Source: Pseudovibrio sp. Ad37 (lineage in GTDB: Bacteria > Pseudomonadota > Alphaproteobacteria > Rhizobiales > Stappiaceae). From it: a stretch of 64,000 nt of DNA. The stretch lies in NCBI RefSeq assembly GCF_001623075.1, contig NZ_LMCF01000096.1, forward strand, positions 62,001 through 126,000. Direction: 5' to 3'. Positions 34,604 through 43,039 of this stretch are shown piece by piece. A program made the position numbers and the translations under genes. The stretch's first letter is position 1; the number at the start of each line of letters is the position of its first letter. The notes below the pieces were generated by a model. The model saw nothing but the letters and a program-made list of their open reading frames with translations. It had not been told where the DNA came from and made no database searches.

Positions 34604-35980
34604 CTAGAGCACGTCAGAGGCGGTGCGCCGCGTCTGACGAAGTATCCAGTGCGGTTTTTTCTGCGAGAACATCAAAAGCGTCATAACAAGCGTCAGCGCC
34701 TCAACCACAGGCAGGGCGTAAAACACGCTCATCGGCCCAATCACAAACCACAGGACGACAATCAGCAAAAGCGGCATAACCAGAGACCGGGACACCGCAA
34801 TCAGTGCCGACTGGGTCGCGCAATGCATACCTGTAAAATAGCCGGAGAACGCGATGTTGACACCGTTGAACAGGAAGACAGGCCAGATCACACCAATGAT
34901 CTCGATCGTCAGCTTCACCGTCGCCTGATCTGCATCTCCAACAAAGGCACTTGCCAGCAACATGGGCTGAAAAATCAATAGACAGGCAAGCAGCAAGCCA
35001 ACAACAAAGTTGGTCCCGACACCAAGCGACAAGAACTGATAAATCCGACGCGGTTTCCGTGCACCAAAATTGACGCTCACCAGAGGCCCAAGCCCCTCAC
35101 TCACGCCATAAAACACCATGATTCCGCTGAAAAACAGATAGTTCACGATAGTGAACGCAGCCACACCTTGGGCACCAATTTCGGTAATCAGGATCCAGTT
35201 GAACAGGAACACAACGATACCGCCAGAGCTTTCGTTGATGAACTCAGACAAACCATTATAGGCAGCCGTGTACATCACCCGCCAGGGTCCAAATGGCCGT
35301 AGAAATCGCAACTTGGCGCTTTTATTGGCGAAATGCAAAAGCAGAAACAGCATGCCAGCCTGACTGGCCAGCCCGGTTGCCAGCGCAGCACCCCAAACCC
35401 CCCATCCCAGATACCCGATCATCCAGGCATCCAGCACAATATTGACCACAGTGATCATCACCATGCCGGCAAGGGAAAAATTGGGACGCCCGTCAATGCG
35501 GACGAAATGCGACAGCGCAACCGCAAGGCTCAAACCGGGAAAGAACCAGGCAACGGTGAAGATATACGTCTCCACCATCTCAGCAGTCTCCGCGTTTGCG
35601 CCAAGCATCCGTGCAGCTGTTGGCGTAAAAACAAGCAGCAATGCCGCAAACACCACGGAAAAGGCCAAGACGCTGATCAGTGCCTTCATAAAGATGTTGG
35701 AGGCATCTCTTTCCCGTTTCTCACCGATGAACTTGCCTGCCACCACGGCAGCACCAACGGTCAGCATCACCACCACGCCAAAGTAAAGCGCAAACATAGG
35801 CGTAATCAGGCTGATCGCAGCCAATGCCGTCGCACCAACAAAGTTTCCGACAAAGATGCCATCGATAATACTGGCAGACGCAATGGAAATCATGCCAAGC
35901 ACAGCAGGAACCGCAAACCGGAAAAACTCTTTCGCCGGATGTCCCCTGGTCATCTGCTCGTTTGCCATTGCCACTGACAT
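34604..35980 (-). CDS. MATE family efflux transporter
   Basis: This 458-residue protein has 12 predicted membrane helices in two similar halves, as in the multidrug and toxic compound extrusion family (sodium- or proton-driven export). Examples are FRFAVPAVLGMISIASASIIDGIFVGNFVG at the N-terminus and the MVTGFVGDADQAT-like loop before the second half. The start is taken at 35980 (GGTGAAAGC upstream); other in-frame ATGs at 36016 and 35968 are possible. It is divergent from a TetR-type gene, so the substrate could be the TetR ligand. Confidence 0.85.
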   Translation of the reverse strand: MSVAMANEQMTRGHPAKEFFRFAVPAVLGMISIASASIIDGIFVGNFVGATALAAISLITPMFALYFGVVVMLTVGAAVVAGKFIGEKRERDASNIFMKALISVLAFSVVFAALLLVFTPTAARMLGANAETAEMVETYIFTVAWFFPGLSLAVALSHFVRIDGRPNFSLAGMVMITVVNIVLDAWMIGYLGWGVWGAALATGLASQAGMLFLLLHFANKSAKLRFLRPFGPWRVMYTAAYNGLSEFINESSGGIVVFLFNWILITEIGAQGVAAFTIVNYLFFSGIMVFYGVSEGLGPLVSVNFGARKPRRIYQFLSLGVGTNFVVGLLLACLLIFQPMLLASAFVGDADQATVKLTIEIIGVIWPVFLFNGVNIAFSGYFTGMHCATQSALIAVSRSLVMPLLLIVVLWFVIGPMSVFYALPVVEALTLVMTLLMFSQKKPHWILRQTRRTASDVL

Positions 35981-36035
35981 GCTTTCACCTTTGCCTTCGA
36001 GAGTGCCCTCCCGCATTTCCGATCAAAATTGAGAA

Positions 36036-36082
36036 GAAATTGAATTTGAACGATTGATCAACTTGGACATACGTTCAATTTC
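36036..36082. promoter_or_regulatory. Candidate TetR operator between MATE and TetR genes
   Basis: GAAATTGAA (36036-36044) and TTCAATTTC (36074-36082) are exact inverted repeats, and TTGAACG/CGTTCAA gives a second nested pair. They lie in the 150-base divergent gap, a suitable site for a repressor that controls both genes. Confidence 0.6.
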
Positions 36083-36130
36083 GTGCTATGTCAAGATTGA
36101 CCAATTTAAAGAGATAATCTGGAACGCTAT

Positions 36131-36754
36131 ATGGCCTATCTGGCGAAGGAAGAACGCCGCAAAGCAATCATTCTGGCAACACTGGATGTTGTGAAGGAAA
36201 ATGGGTTTGCTGGCATCACCACCCGGGCAGTCGCCAAGCAACTTGGAGCCGCAACTGGCATTCTTCACCACCATTTTAAATCACTCACAGATTTAAAATG
36301 TGAAGCCCTGCGCTACCTCTCTCAAAAGAACGGCGACAACTGCATCTCGGTCTCCAAAGACCTTCCACCGACACAAGCCCTGCTCCGTCTCATCAGCTTC
36401 AATGCAACTCCTCAGGAAAAAGCAGAGACCAGCATATGGATCAGTGCGGCAGATGAAGCCAACAGAGACCCGGAGTTTGCCCGTGTCTACGCTGAAGAAA
36501 CCAACAAAAGCCATGAATGGATCAGCAACAACCTCAAGGAAGGTATCCGGTCTGGCGAGTACACCCTCACCCTGCCCGCTGAACTTGTTGCATGGAAACT
36601 CATGTCACTGGCCTTCAATCTTTATGACGTATCCAACCTGCCCGACACAGATCTAACACCAGACATGGCCGTTCAGATCCTTAAGGACGAACTGAAGTCA
36701 ACTCTTGGGCTCGACAGCAAAGACCTTGCGTCTCAGCTGCTTTCAAGCCATTAA
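36131..36754 (+). CDS. TetR-family transcriptional regulator
   Basis: This 207-residue protein has an N-terminal helix-turn-helix (ILATLDVVKENGFAGITTRAVAKQLGAATGILHHHFKSLTDL) followed by a helical ligand-binding domain resembling the BetI/AcrR group. It is transcribed away from the MATE gene, with inverted repeats between them. I infer that it represses the exporter until a toxic ligand binds. Confidence 0.88.
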   Translation: MAYLAKEERRKAIILATLDVVKENGFAGITTRAVAKQLGAATGILHHHFKSLTDLKCEALRYLSQKNGDNCISVSKDLPPTQALLRLISFNATPQEKAETSIWISAADEANRDPEFARVYAEETNKSHEWISNNLKEGIRSGEYTLTLPAELVAWKLMSLAFNLYDVSNLPDTDLTPDMAVQILKDELKSTLGLDSKDLASQLLSSH

Positions 36755-36792
36755 GGTGAGACTTGATCACCGCACAACTTCAGAGAGCTTTC

Positions 36793-37236
36793 ATGAAGAA
36801 GATCCTCATCCTCAACGGACCGAACCTGAACCTGCTTGGAATGCGCCAGCCAGAAGTTTATGGCTCCGCCACGCTTGCAGAGATAGAAGATCAGTGCCGC
36901 GCCCACGCAAAACAGCTCGGCCTAGACATAGAATGCAAGCAATCCAACCATGAAGGCGAGCTGATCGACTGGATTCACGAGACCCGCCAGACGCGGACCG
37001 CAATCGTGCTCAATGCAGGCGCTTACACCCACACCTCAATTGCAATCATGGATGCAATCGCCAGTGTGGAGCGCCCAGTGATCGAACTCCACCTCTCAAA
37101 CATCCACCAGCGAGAAGAGTTCCGCCACACCTCCTACATCTCCAAGGTCGCAAAAGGTATGATCTGCGGTCTCGGCGCACACGGCTACACGCTTGCCATG
37201 GACGCTGCACTTCGAATTTTGGAAGAAGAAGACTAA
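36793..37236 (+). CDS. aroQ: Type II 3-dehydroquinate dehydratase
   Basis: This 147-residue enzyme removes water from 3-dehydroquinate in the shikimate pathway. Typical segments are ILILNGPNLNLLGMRQPEVYG (catalytic Arg/Tyr), LNAGAYTHTSIAIMDA and ELHLSNIHQREEFRHTSYIS (catalytic His). ATG at 36793 matches the family start. It follows the TetR gene after 38 bases but is unlikely to be functionally linked to it. Confidence 0.95.
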   Translation: MKKILILNGPNLNLLGMRQPEVYGSATLAEIEDQCRAHAKQLGLDIECKQSNHEGELIDWIHETRQTRTAIVLNAGAYTHTSIAIMDAIASVERPVIELHLSNIHQREEFRHTSYISKVAKGMICGLGAHGYTLAMDAALRILEEED

Positions 37237-37361
37237 GCAGTGTAGACGGGTTATCTCCCACCGCAATGCAACGCGATTGAGTTTACCACACACCAGCAAC
37301 AGTTCGGCGCAGCTGAGCTGTCTCATCGGGCGAACTCAGAAAACTCAAGCGCTCCCAGAGT

Positions 37362-38216
37362 TTACTTGCCGTTATACTGTACAACAACAACAAGCCCCAG
37401 AACAGGTTTTCCATCCTCAAAACGCGGCGTAATTTCATCCAGCTCAATAAGCGCAAAGCCGTTATCCACCAGCAGCTTGTGTAGATAATCAGCAGAATGA
37501 GCAAATCTTCCACGATTGCTCATCACATATGGCTTTTCTGAAAAAACATCGTCTGCCGCTGTTTCCGTTGTGAAAATGACCTTGCCATTAAGCTCCAGGT
37601 TCTTAGCAAGGCCAGCGACAGCCTCCTCCAGTGCACCAAGATAAATAAATGTATCGCCAGAGATGATTAAGTCCCAGCGTTCATCCCAGTCGTTCTGTAG
37701 GAATTCAGTTAAGTCATTCAAATAAAGATCGTCATAAAGATTTTTCTGATCGGCCTTTTCAAGCATCCCTTCAGAAAGGTCTACTCCCGTCTTATGCAGC
37801 GCAAGATTGCCGATCACCTCGGTACACAAACCAGTACCGCACCCCAAATCTAAAAGGCGTTTAAATCTGCCCTCTGTGAACTTGCTGACCATCTCCTGAA
37901 TAATCTGAGGTACTTCATAGTTGAGCTGTTTAGTCAAGTGCTGATCAAAGTTGTCTGCATAATTGTCAAAAATCTTGCTCACGCACTGCTCAGGCACTGT
38001 GTCGGGAGTGAAATTCTCATCATTTGATCCAGATGCCAACTGCTCTTGCTCAATAGCACTTAAATCCTGCTCTACATTTTTTAAAGCAAGCTGCTCAGCT
38101 TCTTCGGTCTTGCCTGCCTCTTTAAGATCCTGCACTTGGCAGTCGATCAAGAACTTTTTGAGCGCAGCATGTATTGGATTGTCTTCATCGTCTGAATTGA
38201 AATTAATATTCATCAT
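37362..38216 (-). CDS. COG4976-type SAM-dependent methyltransferase
   Basis: This 284-residue protein has a class I methyltransferase domain: LLDLGCGTGLCTEVIG (motif I, about residue 120), LHKTGVDLSEGMLEKA and DLIISGDTFIYLGAL. Before it lies an acidic helical N-terminal region of about 85 residues, then KIFDNYADNFDQHLTKQLNYEVP, a segment of the COG4976 predicted methyltransferases. GGAGG is nine bases before the ATG. The gene is AT-richer than its neighbours, which may mean recent transfer. The substrate is unknown. Confidence 0.82.
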   Translation of the reverse strand: MMNINFNSDDEDNPIHAALKKFLIDCQVQDLKEAGKTEEAEQLALKNVEQDLSAIEQEQLASGSNDENFTPDTVPEQCVSKIFDNYADNFDQHLTKQLNYEVPQIIQEMVSKFTEGRFKRLLDLGCGTGLCTEVIGNLALHKTGVDLSEGMLEKADQKNLYDDLYLNDLTEFLQNDWDERWDLIISGDTFIYLGALEEAVAGLAKNLELNGKVIFTTETAADDVFSEKPYVMSNRGRFAHSADYLHKLLVDNGFALIELDEITPRFEDGKPVLGLVVVVQYNGK

Positions 38217-38440
38217 CGTGACATGCCTCCACCTAAAGCAAACAAGTTGTTTTGCTTAAAAGTTCTAGATCAAAAAGCATGATGAAGACTTACAGTGCTT
38301 GATAAATATCGCTTTGTATTTTTGTCAGGCAGTTTGGATGCGCTGCTGTTTTTTGTTCGTCCTGTGAGACACGACAGGCTCCTCCTCGCACTCATAAGCA
38401 TATGGGCGATTAAACTTACAGGAAGAGCCAACCCTCCAAA

Positions 38441-38875
38441 TTAGTCATAGTTCTTAGAACTACGCAGCTTCTTGATGTTGCCGCGCTGCTTCTTACCTTC
38501 CATTCGCCGGCGCTTAGAGGCCAGCGTTGGCCGTGTGGCTTTACGCGTCTTGGGCACATAAGCTGCTTTGCGAATAAGCTCCAGCAACCGCTCCAACGCA
38601 TCTTCTCTGTTGCGCTCTTGCGTGCGGAAGCGATCAGCCGTCAAAACAACTTCCCCCTTCAGCGTCAGGCGTGAGCCTGCGATCTTGCGCAAACGACTCT
38701 TTAAGTCATCCGGGAGAGTCGCATTTCCATCCAGATTGAATCGCAATTGCACGGCAGAAGACACTTTATTCACGTTTTGACCACCCGGCCCAGACGCCCT
38801 GATGAAGTCTTCTTTGATGTCGCGTTCCTCAATTGAGTAGCGCTCATTTACCTTTATTTTTTTGCGCTCGCTCAT
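38441..38875 (-). CDS. arfB: Alternative ribosome-rescue factor ArfB (YaeJ)
   Basis: This 144-residue protein has the catalytic GGQ motif (Gly31-Gly32-Gln33) in ASGPGGQNVNKVSSAVQLRF, the hallmark of the release-factor fold, plus a basic C-terminal tail KRRRMEGKKQRGNIKKLRSS that enters the mRNA channel of stalled ribosomes. It releases peptides from stalled complexes without a stop codon. It lacks the codon-recognition domain of normal release factors, as expected. Confidence 0.95.
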   Translation of the reverse strand: MSERKKIKVNERYSIEERDIKEDFIRASGPGGQNVNKVSSAVQLRFNLDGNATLPDDLKSRLRKIAGSRLTLKGEVVLTADRFRTQERNREDALERLLELIRKAAYVPKTRKATRPTLASKRRRMEGKKQRGNIKKLRSSKNYD

Positions 38876-39186
38876 CTGGCCCGCCCGTTACACCACGCAT
38901 GCATAGCATTGATTGAAATAAGAAATTTTACTATTTGGTCAAAAAACAACCAGGAAAGCAACATTGCACGCTATAATACCAGCCCTTCAGATTTGCAAAG
39001 TTTTACGCAACAAAGCCACACTCCATCGCAGGTATAGGCGAACGTATAATGCGCGTATATGTTTGATATCGCTTGATTTAGTCAGGTCTTCTACCTAGTC
39101 TCGGATCCATATCCTGACAGAGGGTAAAATAATTAAGGCGCTCAGCCGAACAAACAATATTCGTCTCAAGCGTTACTGGAGGGGAA
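38876..39186. other. Divergent intergenic region arfB/aminotransferase
   Basis: This 311-base gap contains two TATAAT-like hexamers on the plus strand (38972-38977 and 39045-39050); the second lies within a partly palindromic TATAATGCGCGTATA region. One could be the promoter of the aminotransferase gene. No gene or RNA was recognised. Confidence 0.45.
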
Positions 39187-40548
39187 ATGACAGAGACTAA
39201 CATATTGGCGCGGGACGAGATCCAAGAGATCACCGGCCTGACTACAAACAACCTTGATGCCTACTGGATGCCATTCACGGCAAACCGGCAGTTCAAGAAA
39301 GATCCACGCCTTCTCGTGAAGGCCAAGGACATGCATTACACCGCCGCCGATGGCCGCCAGATTCTGGATGGCACAGCAGGCTTGTGGTGCTGCAATGCTG
39401 GCCACGGACGCCAGAAGATCGTCGAAGCTGTGCAGAAGCAGGTCGCCGAGCTGGACTACGCACCAGCCTTCCAGATGGCACATCCCAAGTCCTTCGAGCT
39501 CGCTGCCCGTCTGGCAGCACTCATGCCAGATCCGCTGAACCACGTGTTCTACACCAACTCCGGCTCTGAGAGCGTTGAAACCGCCCTCAAAATGGCACTG
39601 GCCTACCACAAGGCCAAGGGAGAAGGCTCACGGACCCGCCTGATTGGACGCGAACGCGGCTATCACGGTGTCAACTTCGGCGGCATTTCCGTCGGCGGCA
39701 TGGTTGCCAATCGCAAGCAGTTTGGTGCAATGCTCGCTGGTGTCGATCATATACGTCACACCCATGGCATTGCAGGCAATGAGTTCAGCAAGGGCGTGCC
39801 GAAAAACGGCATTGAGTACGCTGAAGATCTCATGCGTCTCATCCAGCTCCACGACCCATCCACCATCGCAGCTGTGATTGTGGAACCGGTTGCGGGCTCT
39901 GCTGGCGTGATCCTTCCACCAGAAGGCTACCTGAAACGCCTGCGCGACATCTGTGATGAGCATGGCATCCTGTTGATCTTCGACGAAGTCATCACCGGCT
40001 TTGGCCGTCTGGGCACTCCGTTCGGTGTCGATTACTTTGACGTCATCCCGGACTTCGTCACGACGGCCAAAGGCCTCACCAGCGGCGTTGTGCCAATGGG
40101 TGCGGTGTTTGCCAGCTCCAAGGTCTATGATGCATTCATGACCGGCCCTGAGCATCTGATCGAGCTGTTCCACGGCTACACCTACTCAGCTCATCCACTT
40201 GCCTGTGCAGCTGCCCTGGCAACGCTGGATGTCTACGCTGAAGAGGAGCTGCTCACACGCGGCGCCAAGATGGCACAGTACTGGCAGGACGCACTTCACT
40301 CCCTGCGTGATTGTCCGAATGTGATCGACATCCGTAACATCGGCCTGATTGGCGCGATCGAGCTGGAGCCGATTGCAGGTGAGCCGACCAAGCGCGCATT
40401 CACAGCCTTCCTGAAAGCTTATGAGAAGAACATTCTCATCCGCACCACAGGCGACACAATCGCAATGTCCCCACCACTCGTCATCTCTGAAAGTGAGATC
40501 GATGTACTGGTTGGCATACTGCGCGACGTCCTTAAGAATTTGGTTTAA
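39187..40548 (+). CDS. Omega-amino acid (beta-alanine):pyruvate aminotransferase
   Basis: This 453-residue class III aminotransferase has NNLDAYWMPFTANRQFK near the N-terminus, FYTNSGSESVETALKMA, GYHGVNFGGISVGGM and the PLP lysine in FVTTAKGLTSG. These segments are characteristic of the omega-amino acid:pyruvate aminotransferases that convert beta-alanine to malonate semialdehyde. GGAGGGG precedes the ATG. A terminator follows directly, so it is a single-gene unit. The natural substrate may also be taurine or another omega-amine. Confidence 0.9.
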   Translation: MTETNILARDEIQEITGLTTNNLDAYWMPFTANRQFKKDPRLLVKAKDMHYTAADGRQILDGTAGLWCCNAGHGRQKIVEAVQKQVAELDYAPAFQMAHPKSFELAARLAALMPDPLNHVFYTNSGSESVETALKMALAYHKAKGEGSRTRLIGRERGYHGVNFGGISVGGMVANRKQFGAMLAGVDHIRHTHGIAGNEFSKGVPKNGIEYAEDLMRLIQLHDPSTIAAVIVEPVAGSAGVILPPEGYLKRLRDICDEHGILLIFDEVITGFGRLGTPFGVDYFDVIPDFVTTAKGLTSGVVPMGAVFASSKVYDAFMTGPEHLIELFHGYTYSAHPLACAAALATLDVYAEEELLTRGAKMAQYWQDALHSLRDCPNVIDIRNIGLIGAIELEPIAGEPTKRAFTAFLKAYEKNILIRTTGDTIAMSPPLVISESEIDVLVGILRDVLKNLV

Positions 40549-40572
40549 GCTCCTGTTTCTGCATGAAATTTC

Positions 40573-40600
40573 AAAGAGGCGCCCCGGCGCCTCTTTTTAC
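40573..40600 (+). terminator. Intrinsic terminator of the omega-aminotransferase gene
   Basis: The stem AGAGGCGCC/GGCGCCTCT is followed by TTTTTAC, a strong terminator 26 bases after the stop codon. Confidence 0.93.
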
Positions 40601-40783
40601 ATACCGCAACGTTATAAGTAGCTTACACACACATTCTAAAGTTAACCCTTATTAACTTTAACCAGTTCCTGAGCAGCAATTCACCACATATACCAGCAAG
40701 CGCAACAAAGCCCCTCGCCATGAAACCATGAGGCTGATAATGTGCCGCCCGAATTACAAAAGCTCTCATGCATCAGGACTCCC

Positions 40784-41617
40784 ATGCTACCTTCCCGCGA
40801 CATTTCCCGCCTCATCGAAATCATGAAGGCCCTCAGAACACCTGAGACCGGCTGCCCTTGGGATCTGGAGCAGAACTTCAAAACCATTTCGCCCTACACC
40901 ATCGAAGAGGCTTATGAAGTTGCCGATGCAATTGAGCGTGAAGATCTGAGCGATCTGAAAGAAGAACTTGGAGACCTGCTCCTTCAGGTCATCTACCACT
41001 CCCGCATGGCCGAAGAAGAAGACGCCTTCGCCTTTGGCGACGTGGTTGAAGCCATCACCAAAAAGATGATCCGCCGCCACCCGCATGTATTCGGAGATGA
41101 CGAGCAAAAAGCAGCGGGCTTCCCGAAAGGCACATGGGATCGCATCAAAGAAGAGGAAAAGCAGGAGCGCAAACAACAACGCGCCGCAATGGGCCTCATT
41201 GACCAGATGCCACGCTTTCTGGATGAAGTGCCATCCGCATTCCCAGCTCTGACAGAAGCCGAAAAACTCCAACACCGCGCCTCCAAAGTTGGGTTTGACT
41301 GGGGCGCAGCAGAGCCCGTCCTCGACAAGATCAAAGAGGAAGTGGAAGAACTCACCGTTGAAGTCACAGCCAATACGCCAGACCGCAGAAAAATCGAAGA
41401 CGAACTTGGCGATGTCCTGTTCGCAATCGCCAACCTTGCCCGTCATCTGGAAATCCAGCCAGAAGCCGCCCTCAAACGCACCAATGCCAAGTTCCGCCGC
41501 CGCTTCGCCCACATAGAAGACGCAGCAACAGCCGAACAACGCCCGCTTAAAGAGCTCTCCCTCGACGAGATGGAAGCTCACTGGCAAGCAGCGAAGAAGT
41601 TTGATCCAGCAAGCTGA
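40784..41617 (+). CDS. mazG: Nucleoside triphosphate pyrophosphohydrolase MazG
   Basis: This 277-residue protein has two MazG domains. The first contains LRTPETGCPWDLEQNFKTISPYTIEEAYEVADAI and the EExxE-type metal site LSDLKEELGDLLLQV; the second has KIKEEVEELTVEV and KIEDELGDVLFAIANLARHL. It hydrolyses non-canonical or excess NTPs. ATG at 40784 is supported by AGGA; a GTG 14 codons upstream is less likely. In related genomes mazG directly follows hflX; here it faces it. Confidence 0.94.
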   Translation: MLPSRDISRLIEIMKALRTPETGCPWDLEQNFKTISPYTIEEAYEVADAIEREDLSDLKEELGDLLLQVIYHSRMAEEEDAFAFGDVVEAITKKMIRRHPHVFGDDEQKAAGFPKGTWDRIKEEEKQERKQQRAAMGLIDQMPRFLDEVPSAFPALTEAEKLQHRASKVGFDWGAAEPVLDKIKEEVEELTVEVTANTPDRRKIEDELGDVLFAIANLARHLEIQPEAALKRTNAKFRRRFAHIEDAATAEQRPLKELSLDEMEAHWQAAKKFDPAS

Positions 41618-41667
41618 AGAATACCGTCAGGCGAGTAGACACTATGTTCGCCTGAAACCCACCCAAT

Positions 41668-42285
41668 TCACACAATCAAAAGGCATGTTTCAGGGTTAAG
41701 TTCCCGTATATAACCCGCCTCAAGATATGGCTGTACTTTGCCCCACTCAGTCAGAACTTCCGCCGCAAAATCGGGGTGCGCAGACCAGTCTGAGACCGCA
41801 ACTGGATACTTGTTCGCAGGCACGATCATTTTGATCACATCTGGCCAATGGCGCTCTAACGTCATCAGATATCGACGCGACGCACTCACACTTCCAACCG
41901 CGATCACAGAACCAACAACCTCATAAAGCCCAAGCCCTTTTAAGCGCGTAAGTGAGAACGCCACATTCTCACCCGTGTTGGTCGCACGGGTCTCCAGAAT
42001 AATTTGACGCCTTGGCACTCCAGCAGCAACAAGCGCCTCACACATGTCATGCGCTTCAAGATGACCCAAGGCAGTCCGCTCACCACCCGTAATCAGAACA
42101 CGCTCAACAAGTCCATCACCCCAGAGTCTCACCGTGACCTGAACCCGAGCTTCAGCACTTCTGTGCGAGCCAAACAGCAAACACAGATCAGCCTTTCAGA
42201 TCTCGGTTCTGACAAGCAAATATCGGTTAATCTCAGCAACAAGCTGATGAGTAAGCTCTAAATGCGGATTGATTGAACACGTCAT
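41668..42285 (-). pseudogene. YdcF-like (DUF218) gene interrupted by an in-frame TGA
   Basis: An intact-looking frame begins with ATG at 42283-42285 and encodes 29 residues (including HQLVAEINRYLLVRTEI), then a TGA at 42196-42198 (codon 30), then continues in the same frame with KADLCLLFGSHRSAEARV up to the stop near 41668. Together this makes a 205-residue DUF218 protein. E. coli YdcF has a comparable N-terminal helix followed by ADCVILAG. Downstream features are VLITGG, EAHDMCEALVAAGVP and ETRATNTGENVAFSL, the family core. A shorter 170-residue product from a TTG at 42180 would lack the first beta-strand. The gene is likely inactivated by a nonsense change or affected by a sequencing error. 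Confidence 0.8.
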
Positions 42286-42488
42286 GACCCGACTAGTCTA
42301 ACAAGACAATCCAGTCATGTCATAAGGATACGCACAAGCACAGTGATTCAATAAAGCAAACACCTCAAAGAGAGGGTTTATCTATCTGAAATATTTGAAC
42401 TACATTTCCATTACCGTTAAGCTAGGCTACGATGCCTTACTATCCTAAGTCTCCCCAGCCGATTTAAACACAGAAGCACTCATCAATA

Positions 42489-42935
42489 ATGAAACATCGA
42501 TTTTCCCTAGCCCTTATTGCCTGGTTAATAAGCCCTACAAGCTCCGCAACCGCAGAACCTCAGGACCACAATTTGCAACAAGGCCTCATTCAATGGGAGT
42601 GCTCTGCATTAGCAGAGATCGCAAACAAGGACAGCTCTCAAGAACATTTCAATGAGGGCCTCTCAATCATCAGAGCTGCACTAGACACATACAAACAACC
42701 GTATACGGGCACTAATAACAATACCTCAGAACTTCTAGACCTAATAGAAAATTACTCCAGTATAGACTTCGCCCTCGGCATGAGGTGGGCTGACACACTA
42801 ATCAGAATGCATAATAAAATTGTGAGAGAATCTTTACATACCCAACGTTACGAAGACTATTTAGTCAACATTGTGTCAAGAGCCAGTGATTACTACGAAA
42901 AACGTGATTGTTCTGCTTTACAGGAAACCAAGTAA
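42489..42935 (+). CDS. Small secreted two-cysteine protein, unknown
   Basis: The 148-residue product has a signal peptide (residues 1-22, cut after ATA) and two mature-part cysteines, Cys38 in IQWECSALAEIAN and Cys141 in YYEKRDCSALQ. The mature protein is predicted helical. The layout (Cys in an early helix, FALGMRWA in the middle, Y-x-K-x-DC at the end) resembles the protein at 31736-32068. AT-rich codon use suggests recent arrival. No known family was recognised. Confidence 0.7.
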   Translation: MKHRFSLALIAWLISPTSSATAEPQDHNLQQGLIQWECSALAEIANKDSSQEHFNEGLSIIRAALDTYKQPYTGTNNNTSELLDLIENYSSIDFALGMRWADTLIRMHNKIVRESLHTQRYEDYLVNIVSRASDYYEKRDCSALQETK

Positions 42936-42978
42936 TCACGTCTCACCCTAGCGCCTCACTAGAAACTCTCAGTTACCA

Positions 42979-43019
42979 ACAAGAAAGCCCCACTCGCATG
43001 AGCAGGGCTTTCTTGTTTT
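42979..43019. terminator. Bidirectional terminator between secreted-protein gene and hflX
   Basis: The stem AAGAAAGCCC/GGGCTTTCTT is followed by TTGTTTT on the plus strand and TTGTTGG on the minus strand. It serves both convergent genes, better on the plus strand. Confidence 0.85.
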
Positions 43020-43039
43020 CATTCGTCTCTCAGAGCCAA

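Noticed and set aside
42196-42198. TGA in the YdcF-like gene as a selenocysteine codon
   Set aside because: Codon 30 lies in a variable linker before the conserved strand, not at a catalytic Cys, and no SECIS-like hairpin is evident just downstream. A nonsense change is simpler.
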